Of a stretch of DNA of 7,063 nucleotides, positions 1 to 6,226 are shown one piece after another; within the stretch, counting starts at the first letter, position 1; every line of letters begins with the position of its first letter. Both the position numbers and the translations under genes were made by a program. The DNA comes from an uncultured Collinsella sp. Lineage in GTDB: Bacteria > Actinomycetota > Coriobacteriia > Coriobacteriales > Coriobacteriaceae. The DNA lies in contig USBA01000096.1 in NCBI GenBank assembly GCA_900552735.1, positions 1 to 7,063 on the forward strand. Direction: 5' to 3'. The notes below the pieces were generated by a model, which had not been told where the DNA came from, did not search any database, and was given only the letters and a program-made list of their open reading frames with translations.

Positions 1-11
1 CCGCGGCCCCG

Positions 12-71
<60 letters not shown>

Positions 72-92
72 CCGCTGTTTGTATTTGTGCCG

Positions 93-98
93 TATAAT
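93..98 (+). promoter_or_regulatory. -10 box (TATAAT) of the hisS promoter
   Basis: A perfect TATAAT lies 42 nt before the hisS ATG, so transcription would start near 104-106 and leave a leader of about 35 nt. There is no good -35 hexamer 16-18 nt upstream; that position falls at 69-76, on the edge of the suspicious C run, so it may have been lost. The leader is too short for a T-box or other large riboswitch. Confidence 0.6.
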
Positions 99-125
99 GA
101 CCGTTACCTATGACGCGATACAAAA

Positions 126-133
126 GAAAGGTG
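126..133 (+). promoter_or_regulatory. Ribosome binding site of hisS
   Basis: GAAAGGTG sits 7 nt before ATG 141. It decides between this ATG and the in-frame TTG at 135, which would leave only 1 nt between site and start. ATG 141 is therefore preferred. Confidence 0.7.
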
Positions 134-140
134 TTTGCCC

Positions 141-1454
141 ATGCAGGCACAGAAGGCGGAGGGAACCCGCGACCTTATCGGCGCCGAGATGCGCGCCTGG
201 CAAAAGATGCAGCAGATTGCGGCCGGCGTGTTCGAGCCGTTTGGTTTTAAACCCATCGAGACGCCCGCGATCGAGCAGGTGGACGTGTTTGTCCACGGTA
301 TCGGCCAGTCGACCGACGTCGTGCGCAAGGAAATGTTCCGCGTGTTCAGCGGTGCCAACCTGGAGCGCGTCTTTACCGAGGGCACCGACACCAAACTCAA
401 GCCCAAGCAGCGCCTGGCGCTTCGCCCCGAGGGCACGGCCGGCGTGGTGCGCGCTGTCGTCGAGAACAATCTGGTGCCCCAGGGCTCCACGCCGTTTAAG
501 GCGTACTACGCCGAGGCCATGTTCCGCGGCGAGCGTCCCCAGAAGGGCCGCCTGCGCCAGTTCCACCAGGTGGGCATCGAGTGGCTCGGCGCTCCCGATC
601 CGGCGGCAGACGCCGAGTGCATCATCATGCTCATGGAGTTTTACAAGCGCCTGGGCTTCGATCTGTCCAAGCTCCGTCTGCTTATTAACTCGATGGGCGA
701 TGCGCAGTGCCGTCCGGCATATCGCGAGCAGGTCAAGCAGTTTATCCTCGATCACGCCGACGAGATGTGCGACGAGTGCCGCGAGCGCGCCGAGCTCAAC
801 CCGCTGCGCGCCTTCGACTGCAAGAACGACCACTGCCGCGAGATCATGGCCGAGGCTCCGCTGATGGGTGACAACCTGTGCGATGAGTGCCGCGAGCACT
901 ACGAGCAGGTCAAGCGCTATCTGGATGCCGCCGGTATCGAGTATGTCGAGGATCCCACCTTGGTGCGCGGCCTGGACTACTACACCCGTACTGTCTTTGA
1001 GGTCGAGGCTCCCGGCGCCGGTGTCGGCTCCATCGGTGGCGGCGGTCGCTACGATGGCCTCGTTGAGCTCGAGGGCGGCAAGCCCACGGCGGGCGTCGGC
1101 TTTGCCGTCGGCTTTGAGCGCGCCCTGCTGGCCCTGCAGGCCTTTGGCAGCGATTTGGGTGCCGATGAGGCCCCGTGCGTCTATGTCGCCAACGCCGGCA
1201 AGGAGCTGCGTCAGAACGTCTTTGCCATTACGCAGGAGCTTCGCGCCGCAGGTATCGTGACCGAGGCCGACTATCAGGGTCGTTCGCTCAAGGCCCAGTT
1301 TAAGCAAGCCGATAAGGTAGGCGCCAAGCTCATCTTGGTCCTGGGTGGCGACGAGCTTGCCGCCGGCAAGGTCAAAGTGCGCGACATGCAGAGCCATGAC
1401 GAGGTGCTCGCCGATCTGGACAACGTCGTCGAGGCGGTTCGCGAGCGCCTGTAG
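141..1454 (+). CDS. hisS: Histidyl-tRNA synthetase (HisRS)
   Basis: Class II aminoacyl-tRNA synthetase of 437 aa that charges tRNA-His with histidine using ATP, in the cytosol. Seen in the protein: motif 1 region GFKPIETPAIEQVDVF (residues 35-50); the PEGT segment (96-99); motif 2 FRGERPQKGRLRQFHQVG (128-145); the HisRS-specific signatures LVRGLDYYTRTVFEV (274-288) and GGGGRYDGL (299-307); motif 3 GVGFAVGFERALL (318-330); and a C-terminal anticodon-binding domain (about 345-437) with ADYQGRSLKAQFKQADKVGA (376-395). The length is normal for the bacterial enzyme. The insertion domain carries three cysteine pairs (C210/C213, C227/C232, C247/C250), suggesting a bound metal. ATG 141 is chosen because GAAAGGTG lies 7 nt upstream. 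aspS, a frequent partner of hisS in other bacteria, does not follow; a terminator and then ppc do. No truncation or frameshift is seen. Confidence 0.98.
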   Translation: MQAQKAEGTRDLIGAEMRAWQKMQQIAAGVFEPFGFKPIETPAIEQVDVFVHGIGQSTDVVRKEMFRVFSGANLERVFTEGTDTKLKPKQRLALRPEGTAGVVRAVVENNLVPQGSTPFKAYYAEAMFRGERPQKGRLRQFHQVGIEWLGAPDPAADAECIIMLMEFYKRLGFDLSKLRLLINSMGDAQCRPAYREQVKQFILDHADEMCDECRERAELNPLRAFDCKNDHCREIMAEAPLMGDNLCDECREHYEQVKRYLDAAGIEYVEDPTLVRGLDYYTRTVFEVEAPGAGVGSIGGGGRYDGLVELEGGKPTAGVGFAVGFERALLALQAFGSDLGADEAPCVYVANAGKELRQNVFAITQELRAAGIVTEADYQGRSLKAQFKQADKVGAKLILVLGGDELAAGKVKVRDMQSHDEVLADLDNVVEAVRERL

Positions 1455-1511
1455 CGCATCTTTTTGAGCTTCGGGCCTGCTAACGTGCCCTGCTCATGGA
1501 GAGCGATTGTT

Positions 1512-1549
1512 ACGGGGGTGTTTCGCTTTTATGCGGAATGCCCCCGTTT
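1512..1549 (+). terminator. Intrinsic terminator after hisS
   Basis: Arms 1512-1526 (ACGGGGGTGTTTCGC) and 1533-1547 (GCGGAATGCCCCCGT) pair over 15 bp, with three G-U wobbles and a 6-nt loop TTTTAT. Only three T (1547-1549) follow, so the U tract is weak, but the stem is long and begins 57 nt after the hisS stop. It most likely ends the hisS transcript. Confidence 0.7.
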
Positions 1550-1565
1550 ACGTATGCCGCCCACC

Positions 1566-1654
1566 GAGAAATACGACCATTTAGGGCAAAAACCTTTGCA
1601 ATGCAGAAAATACTTTTGTGTGGTAAAGCGCAATCAGTGTCGAAAGTATTTCTC
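1566..1654 (+). promoter_or_regulatory. Three related GA-AATAC motifs upstream of and overlapping the ppc promoter (candidate operator region)
   Basis: GAGAAATAC at 1566-1574 recurs as an exact inverted copy (GTATTTCTC) at 1646-1654. A close relative, AGAAAATAC, lies between them at 1605-1613. The second and third copies also form a 9-bp perfect inverted repeat, AAATACTTT (1608-1616) against AAAGTATTT (1643-1651), 26 nt apart. The last copy falls in the spacer of the ppc promoter, where a bound protein would block or guide RNA polymerase. I cannot name a regulator that uses this site. The stretch is AT-rich, so chance similarity is possible. Confidence 0.35.
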
Positions 1655-1667
1655 AAGCGCCTATAAT
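1640..1667 (+). promoter_or_regulatory. ppc promoter
   Basis: A perfect -10 box TATAAT lies at 1662-1667. The best -35 candidate is TCGAAA (1640-1645, four of six matches to TTGACA), with a 16-nt spacer. Transcription would start near 1674, leaving a leader of about 38 nt. The hairpin at 1512-1547 separates this promoter from hisS, so ppc is probably transcribed on its own. Confidence 0.6.
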
Positions 1668-1691
1668 GAATACCGCATGTTACGTGCATAG

Positions 1692-1707
1692 AAGGAGGAA
1701 TGGGAGG
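1692..1707 (+). promoter_or_regulatory. Tandem Shine-Dalgarno sites that decide the ppc start
   Basis: Two strong sites follow each other: AAGGAGG (1692-1698) and GGGAGG (1702-1707). The ATG at 1700 lies 1 nt after the first, too close to be used with it, and overlaps the second. The GTG at 1712 lies 4 nt after the second and 13 nt after the first. The GTG therefore fits better, though the spacing to the second site is short. Confidence 0.55.
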
Positions 1708-1711
1708 AAAC

Positions 1712-4525
1712 GTGGCTGAGAACCTAAGCAACCAGTCTGTACCCGAAGCCGCGGCGCGTGTCGCTGCCGTGGTCAACCGCCTCGTTAACCGAATCGGCTC
1801 GAATGCCGAGTCCAGGGAGCGTCTCGCCGAGATCGAGATCCCCGAGGAGCTGCGCGACAATCTGGCGCTGTTCTTGCGCCTGGAGCGCCGTGTGCTTAGC
1901 GAGTATGATCCCGAGATCGCGGACCTGTTCGACAAGATTTTGACAGCCGAGATTGTGGTCAATGCCGGCAACCCCGGTACCTGCGCTGCCGACGAAGCCG
2001 TCGACGAGCAGGGCGTGCCCACCGCCGACGAGCCCACTGCCGTGGCATTTCGTGAGGTCGTCGATTTGATCGACAGCCTGCCGCTCGATAAGCAGCAGGT
2101 CATCGTTCGCGCCTTTACGAGCTTTTTCCATCTGGCAAACCTGTCGGAGGAGAACTACCGTGTGGCGCAGCTGCGCGAGCGCGAGGCCGGTGCGTCGACC
2201 GATACCGAGGTCGATCCTGCCAACGAGCTTACCGTTGCCTATCACCAGCTGGTGAATGAGCTGGGTGTCGAGGGTGCCAACGAGCTGCTCGACAAGCTCG
2301 AGTTCCACCCTGTCTTTACCGCACATCCCACCGAGGCCCGTCGTAAGGCCGTCGAGGGCAAGATCCGCCGTATCTCCAACCTGCTGGAGGAGCGTCCGCG
2401 TCTGGGCGGCTCCGACCTGGTGGAGAACGAGCGCCATATGCTGCAGGAGATCGACGCCCTGGTGCGTACGAGTCCCATCGCGCTCAAGAAGCCCACGCCG
2501 GTCGAGGAAGCCGATACCATCATCGACATCTTCGATAACACGCTGTTCGACGTTATCCCCGTTATCTATCGTCGTTTTGACGATTGGGTGCTGGGCGACA
2601 AGGCCGGTACTGTGCCGCCGCTGTGCCCGGCGTTCTTCCATCCCGGCAGCTGGATCGGTTCCGACCGCGACGGTAACCCCAACGTCACCGCCAAGGTGAG
2701 CCGTGAGGTCGCCGCCAAGTACTTTACGCACATGGTGCTCAAGCTCGAGGACAAGTGCCGCCACATCGGCCGCAACCTCACGCTCGAGGCTACCTACAGC
2801 AAGCCTTCTGCCGAGCTCATTAACCTGTGGAACCATCAGGTCGAGATGAGCCCTCGTTACACGGCCCGCGCCGAGCTGATCTCCGAGCACGAGCCGCATC
2901 GCGCCGTCATGCTCGTCATGGCCGACCGCCTGAACGCCACCGTGCGCCGCATCACCGACACCATGTACCACAGCGCCGACGAGTTCCTGGATGACCTGCG
3001 CGTCGTCCAGCGCTCGCTGGCCGCCTGCGGTGCCGTCCGTGCTGCCTACGGCCCGGTCCAGACCATCATCTGGCAGGTCGAGTCCTTCGGCTTCCATATG
3101 GTCGAGATGGAGTTCCGTCAGCACTCCGTGGTGCATGCTCGCGCCCTCAAGGATATCCACGAGAACGGTATCCATGGCGACCTGCAGCCCATGACGCGCG
3201 AAGTCATCGATACCTTCCGTGCTATCGGCTCCATCCAAAAGCGCTACGGCAAGAAGATGGCGCACCGCTACATCATCTCGTTTACCAAGAGCGCCCAGCA
3301 TGTGGCCGACGTCTTTGAGCTTGCCCACCTGTCCTTTGCACACGAGGAGGATGTCCCCGAGCTCGACGTGATCCCGCTGTTCGAGCAGCTCGAGGACCTC
3401 GAGGGCTGCGTCGACGTGCTCGACCAGATGCTTACGCTGCCTGTGGTGCAAAAGCGCCTTGCCCAGACCAACCGCCGCATGGAGGTCATGCTGGGCTATT
3501 CCGACTCCTCCAAGGATGCCGGTCCTACCACGGCCATGCTCGCGCTGCACTCCGCGCAGGAGCGCATTGCCAAGTGGGCCGAGAAGAACGATATCGACCT
3601 GGTGCTCATGCACGGTCGCGGCGGTGCCGTGGGCCGTGGCGGCGGCCCGGCCAACAAGGCCGTGCTGGCGCAGCCCAAGGGTTCGGTCAACTGCTTCTTT
3701 AAGCTCACCGAGCAGGGCGAGGTCATCTTTGCCCGTTACGGCAACCGCACGCTGGCTCAGCGCCATGTTGAGTCCGTTGCCGCCGCAACGCTTTTGCAGT
3801 CTGCCCCGAGTGTCGAGAAGACCAACACCGAGACCACGCAGAAGTTCTGGGATATGGCCGAGAAGCTCAACGCCGCAAGCCACGAGCGCTATCTGGACCT
3901 GCTGAACACCGAGGACTTTACACCGTGGTTCTCGACCGTGACGCCGCTGACCGAAGTCGGTCTGCTGCCGATCGGCTCGCGTCCCGCTAAGCGCGGCCTG
4001 GGCGCCAAGTCGCTCGACGACCTGCGTACCATTCCGTGGATCTTCAGCTGGAGCCAGGCACGCATTAACCTGGCCGCTTGGTATGGCCTGGGCACCGCCT
4101 GCGAGCAGCTGGGCGACCTTGACCAGCTCAAGGCTGCCTACCAGGAGTGGCCGTTCTTCCGCACCTTTATCGACAACATCGAGATGTCGATCGCCAAGAC
4201 CGATCAGCGCATCGCCAAGATGTATCTGCATCTGGGCGATCGCCAAGATCTGTCCGAGAAGGTCTTCACCGAGATGCAGCTCACGCGTAAGTGGGTCCTT
4301 GCCATCGTCGGTGACGAGTGGCCGCTGCAGCGCCGCCGCGTGCTCGGCTGCGCCGTCCGCGTCCGTAACCCCTATGTCGACGCTCTGTCCATTGCCCAGG
4401 TCCGCGCCCTTCGCGAGGTGCGCATGAATCAGGACGAGATGGCCGAGGAGAAGAAGGCCGAGTACATGAGCCTGATTCTGTCGACTGTGACCGGCGTCTC
4501 GGCAGGACTGCAGAACACGGGGTAA
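1712..4525 (+). CDS. ppc: Phosphoenolpyruvate carboxylase
   Basis: Cytosolic enzyme of 937 aa that converts PEP plus bicarbonate to oxaloacetate and phosphate, refilling the C4-acid pool. Family marks seen: FTAHPTEARRK with the catalytic His at 205; PGSWIGSDRDGNPNVT (311-326); EFRQHSVVHARAL (467-479); MLGYSDSSKDAGPTTAMLAL (593-612); HGRGGAVGRGGGP (634-646); LTEQGEVIFARYG (665-677); IPWIFSWSQARINLAAW (774-790); and the invariant C-terminal QNTG (934-937). Against E. coli PEPC (recalled numbering), H138 maps to H205, H579 to H634 and R587 to R642. K829 and N935 match positions of the aspartate-inhibitor site (K773, N881), so feedback inhibition is plausible. The protein is about 55 residues longer than E. 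coli PEPC, mainly at the N-terminus, including an acidic, Ala-rich stretch at 85-112. The start is GTG 1712; ATG 1700 (941 aa) is the alternative, with poor ribosome-site spacing. The gene is intact and has its own promoter. Confidence 0.98.
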   Translation: MAENLSNQSVPEAAARVAAVVNRLVNRIGSNAESRERLAEIEIPEELRDNLALFLRLERRVLSEYDPEIADLFDKILTAEIVVNAGNPGTCAADEAVDEQGVPTADEPTAVAFREVVDLIDSLPLDKQQVIVRAFTSFFHLANLSEENYRVAQLREREAGASTDTEVDPANELTVAYHQLVNELGVEGANELLDKLEFHPVFTAHPTEARRKAVEGKIRRISNLLEERPRLGGSDLVENERHMLQEIDALVRTSPIALKKPTPVEEADTIIDIFDNTLFDVIPVIYRRFDDWVLGDKAGTVPPLCPAFFHPGSWIGSDRDGNPNVTAKVSREVAAKYFTHMVLKLEDKCRHIGRNLTLEATYSKPSAELINLWNHQVEMSPRYTARAELISEHEPHRAVMLVMADRLNATVRRITDTMYHSADEFLDDLRVVQRSLAACGAVRAAYGPVQTIIWQVESFGFHMVEMEFRQHSVVHARALKDIHENGIHGDLQPMTREVIDTFRAIGSIQKRYGKKMAHRYIISFTKSAQHVADVFELAHLSFAHEEDVPELDVIPLFEQLEDLEGCVDVLDQMLTLPVVQKRLAQTNRRMEVMLGYSDSSKDAGPTTAMLALHSAQERIAKWAEKNDIDLVLMHGRGGAVGRGGGPANKAVLAQPKGSVNCFFKLTEQGEVIFARYGNRTLAQRHVESVAAATLLQSAPSVEKTNTETTQKFWDMAEKLNAASHERYLDLLNTEDFTPWFSTVTPLTEVGLLPIGSRPAKRGLGAKSLDDLRTIPWIFSWSQARINLAAWYGLGTACEQLGDLDQLKAAYQEWPFFRTFIDNIEMSIAKTDQRIAKMYLHLGDRQDLSEKVFTEMQLTRKWVLAIVGDEWPLQRRRVLGCAVRVRNPYVDALSIAQVRALREVRMNQDEMAEEKKAEYMSLILSTVTGVSAGLQNTG

Positions 4526-4548
4526 TCGATAGCCCTGTGGCTCTCACC

Positions 4549-4675
4549 GGGACCCGATGGGTTTCCCTCTGAATGCGTCCTCGCACTTGAAGCCCCCTTA
4601 TCCTGCTCCTTCGGAGCTGCGGATAAGGGGGCTTCGTGCTGCGGAATGCATTCAGAGGGAAACCCGTCGGGTCCC
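4549..4675. repeat. 127-bp nested palindrome downstream of ppc (terminator-like or mobile palindromic repeat)
   Basis: The outer arms 4549-4576 and 4648-4675 pair over 28 bp with a single G-U wobble; the left arm begins GGGACCCGATGGGTTTCCC. Inside are 4 bp GCAC/GTGC (4583-4586 with 4636-4639), then 15 perfect base pairs, GAAGCCCCCTTATCC (4589-4603) with GGATAAGGGGGCTTC (4621-4635). The apex is GCTCC-TTC-GGAGC (4605-4617). Only the stretch 4577-4582/4640-4647 is poorly paired. The start lies 23 nt after the ppc stop, so transcription termination or mRNA 3'-end protection is the obvious role. No T run follows, however, and the length is far beyond a normal terminator. The outer arms could be terminal inverted repeats of a small mobile element; no target-site duplication is visible. 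It is symmetrical, so it would work on both strands. Confidence 0.85.
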
Positions 4676-4714
4676 TTCGTCCTCGGTCTTCTGGGATTAA
4701 AGCTGAGGAGAAGA

Positions 4715-4795
4715 ATGGCGCGCTTCTCGCCTTACGACTGTAGCGGCTGCGGTCCCGTTTGGGATCGCGGCCGTTTTGTTGTGGGTCAAATATGA
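4715..4795 (+). CDS. Possible 26-aa leader peptide upstream of larA
   Basis: An ATG at 4715 follows AGGAG (4706-4710) by 4 nt and opens a 26-codon frame ending in TGA at 4793-4795. The peptide includes YDCSGCGPVWDRGRF and matches no family I know. Two features make it worth listing. Its second half encodes both arms of the terminator at 4744-4773, so translating ribosomes would prevent that hairpin from folding. Its stop overlaps, as ATGA (4792-4795), an ATG in the larA reading frame. This resembles leader-peptide control of larA or translational coupling. A frame this short with a ribosome site can easily arise by chance, and no promoter upstream of it is convincing. Confidence 0.25.
   Translation: MARFSPYDCSGCGPVWDRGRFVVGQI
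4744..4780 (+). terminator. Strong intrinsic terminator between ppc and larA
   Basis: Arms 4744-4756 (CGGCTGCGGTCCC) and 4761-4773 (GGGATCGCGGCCG) pair over all 13 positions (two G-U) around a GTTT loop, followed by TTTTGTT (4774-4780). This is the clearest rho-independent terminator in the window. It could be a second stop for ppc transcripts after the palindrome at 4549-4675. It could equally be an attenuator for larA if transcription starts between 4676 and 4743. Confidence 0.8.
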
Positions 4796-4899
4796 ACGTT
4801 GTGTTAATGAGTCGGTGGACGGTGGTGTTTTTCGGTGAGCGGCGTATCCTTCCAACGGTTTATCTAGTGTGTCAGTTGAAAGGAAGAGGGCGCTCGTCG
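4796..4899 (+). other. Leader region of larA with its ribosome binding site
   Basis: About 100 nt between the terminator and the larA start. It contains in-frame start codons at ATG 4807, GTG 4867 and TTG 4876, none with a good ribosome site. AGGAAGAGGG at 4881-4890 lies 9 nt before TTG 4900 and is the likely ribosome binding site. No convincing promoter is seen. The best weak candidate is TTGTGG (4779-4784) with GTTAAT (4803-4808), an 18-nt spacer. The larA promoter is therefore unplaced. Confidence 0.5.
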
Positions 4900-6177
4900 T
4901 TGTTTGAATGTGAACTGCCGTTTGACCACAAGACGCTGCATCTGGAGCTCGAGGATAAGAACTTCGCGGGTGTGATGGAAGGTCATCAGAACGAGTTTAA
5001 GACTACAAAATCGCAGGAAGAGCTGGTGGAGGAGTCACTTGCCAACCCTTATGGCTCGCCTTCGCTCGAGGAGCTTTGTGCTGGCAAGAAGGATATTGTC
5101 ATCATTAGCTCCGATCATACGCGTCCCGTTCCCTCGCGTGTGACGATGCCTATTCTGCTGCATCACATCCATTCCGCTGCGCCCGAGGCTCGCGTGCGCA
5201 TTCTGGTTGCTACGGGTATGCATCGTCCGTCGACGCACGAGGAGCTCGTCAACAAGTACGGCGAGGAGATCGTTGCCAACGAGGAAATCGTTATGCACGT
5301 TGCGACTGACGACAGCATGATGAAAAAGATCGGCACCCTGCCTTCTGGTGGCGAGTGCATCATCAACAAGATTGCTGCCGATTGCGATCTGCTGCTTGCC
5401 GAGGGCTTTATTGAGCCGCACTTCTTTGCTGGTTTCTCCGGCAGCCGCAAGTCCGTCCTGCCCGGCATCGCCAGCTACAAGACCATCATGTACAACCACA
5501 ACGGCCAGTTTGTGAACGATTCTCATTCGCGCGCCGGCAACCTGTGCCACAACCACGTGAGCGAGGACATGTTTGCCGCTGCCGAGATGGCTCACCTTGC
5601 CTTTGTGCTGAACGTGGTGCTCAACGGCAAGCACGAGGTCATCGGCTCCTTTGCCGGCGATATCCACAAGGCGCACGAGGCCGGCTGCGAGTTCGTGAAG
5701 AGCCTTGCCGGCGTTGAGCCCGTCGAATGCGAGATCGCCATCACCACCAACGGCGGCTACCCGCTCGACCAGAACATCTACCAGGCCGTGAAGGGCATGT
5801 GCTCTGCCGAGGCCACGCTTCCCGAGGGCGGTGTGATCATCGACGTTGCCGGTTGCGCCGACGGTCACGGTGGCGAGGGCTTCTATCACAACATCGCCGA
5901 CAACGATCCGGCAGAGTTTGAGCGCGCCTGCATCGACCGTCCTAAGGACGAGACCCTGCCCGACCAGTGGACGAGCCAGATTTTTGCCCGCATCCTGGCG
6001 CATCACCCCGTGATCATGGTCACCGACCTGTGCGATCACCAGATGCTCAAGGATATGCACATGACGCCGGTCAACACTATCGAGGAGGCGCTCAAGCTCG
6101 CCTTTGAGATGAAGGGTGCCGATGCCAAGGTGGCCGTCATTCCCGATGGCCTGGGCGTTGTCGTCGCTCAGCACTAG
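4900..6177 (+). CDS. larA: Nickel-pincer-cofactor-dependent lactate racemase LarA
   Basis: Cytosolic enzyme of 425 aa that interconverts D- and L-lactate with a nickel pincer nucleotide cofactor. Nearly every known LarA landmark is present, and with TTG 4900 as residue 1 it carries the numbering I recall for the Lactobacillus plantarum enzyme. D72 and R75 are in SSDHTRPVPS, H108 in ATGMHRPSTHEEL, H174 in EPHFFAGFSGS, the cofactor-linked K184 in SRKSVLPGIASYKT, and the Ni-ligand H200 in MYNH. Also conserved are NGGYPLDQNIYQAVKGM (284-300), DGHGGEGFYHN (321-331), DQWTSQIFARIL (355-366) and IPDGLGV (414-420). TTG 4900 is chosen for this match and for the AGGAAGAGGG site 9 nt upstream. Starts at ATG 4807 or 4792 would add 31 or 36 residues without family support. 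larD follows after 49 bp. The cofactor genes larB, larC and larE are not in view; activity would need them elsewhere in the genome. Confidence 0.96.
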   Translation: MFECELPFDHKTLHLELEDKNFAGVMEGHQNEFKTTKSQEELVEESLANPYGSPSLEELCAGKKDIVIISSDHTRPVPSRVTMPILLHHIHSAAPEARVRILVATGMHRPSTHEELVNKYGEEIVANEEIVMHVATDDSMMKKIGTLPSGGECIINKIAADCDLLLAEGFIEPHFFAGFSGSRKSVLPGIASYKTIMYNHNGQFVNDSHSRAGNLCHNHVSEDMFAAAEMAHLAFVLNVVLNGKHEVIGSFAGDIHKAHEAGCEFVKSLAGVEPVECEIAITTNGGYPLDQNIYQAVKGMCSAEATLPEGGVIIDVAGCADGHGGEGFYHNIADNDPAEFERACIDRPKDETLPDQWTSQIFARILAHHPVIMVTDLCDHQMLKDMHMTPVNTIEEALKLAFEMKGADAKVAVIPDGLGVVVAQH

Positions 6178-6186
6178 TATGCGGCC

Positions 6187-6205
6187 TAAACGAATCGTTT
6201 ATAAC
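6187..6205 (+). promoter_or_regulatory. 15-bp dyad with overlapping TATAAC box between larA and larD
   Basis: TAAACGA-A-TCGTTTA (6187-6201) is a perfect 7-bp inverted repeat around one base. Its right end runs into TATAAC (6200-6205), a five-of-six match to a -10 box, 21 nt before the larD start. No -35 hexamer is evident. This could be an operator over a weak internal promoter that lets larD be tuned apart from larA. It may also be only a small hairpin in the larA-larD mRNA. Confidence 0.35.
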
Positions 6206-6226
6206 CGACAAGAAAGATAAGGTTTT

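Noticed and set aside
108..1397. Long open frame on the minus strand across hisS; similar ones lie across ppc (1724-4246) and larA (5035-6174)
   Set aside because: These are mirror frames produced by strong G/C third-position bias. Their translations are Leu/Ala/Gly-rich without family motifs, and the plus-strand genes account for the sequence fully.
1445..1465. GCGC-CTGTA-GCGC hairpin followed by ATCTTTTT at the hisS stop, as a terminator
   Set aside because: Only 4 bp of stem, overlapping the coding end. The 15-bp hairpin at 1512-1547 is far more convincing.
1677..1691. Four-codon ORF (ATG to TAG) just before the ppc ribosome site
   Set aside because: No ribosome site of its own and far too short to separate from chance.
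1700..1702. ATG as the ppc start
   Set aside because: It lies 1 nt after AAGGAGG. GTG 1712 has workable spacing to GGGAGG and gives the more natural N-terminus; the difference is four residues.
4540..4685. Target-site duplication flanking the 127-bp palindrome, as proof of transposition
   Set aside because: The flanks (CTCTCACC on the left, TTCGTCCT on the right) do not match in direct orientation.
4847..4886. Hairpin between TCCTTCC (4847-4853) and AAGGAAG (4880-4886) that would hide the larA ribosome site
   Set aside because: Only about 5 bp pair at once in any register, with a long loop or bulge. Too weak to claim a riboswitch or thermometer.
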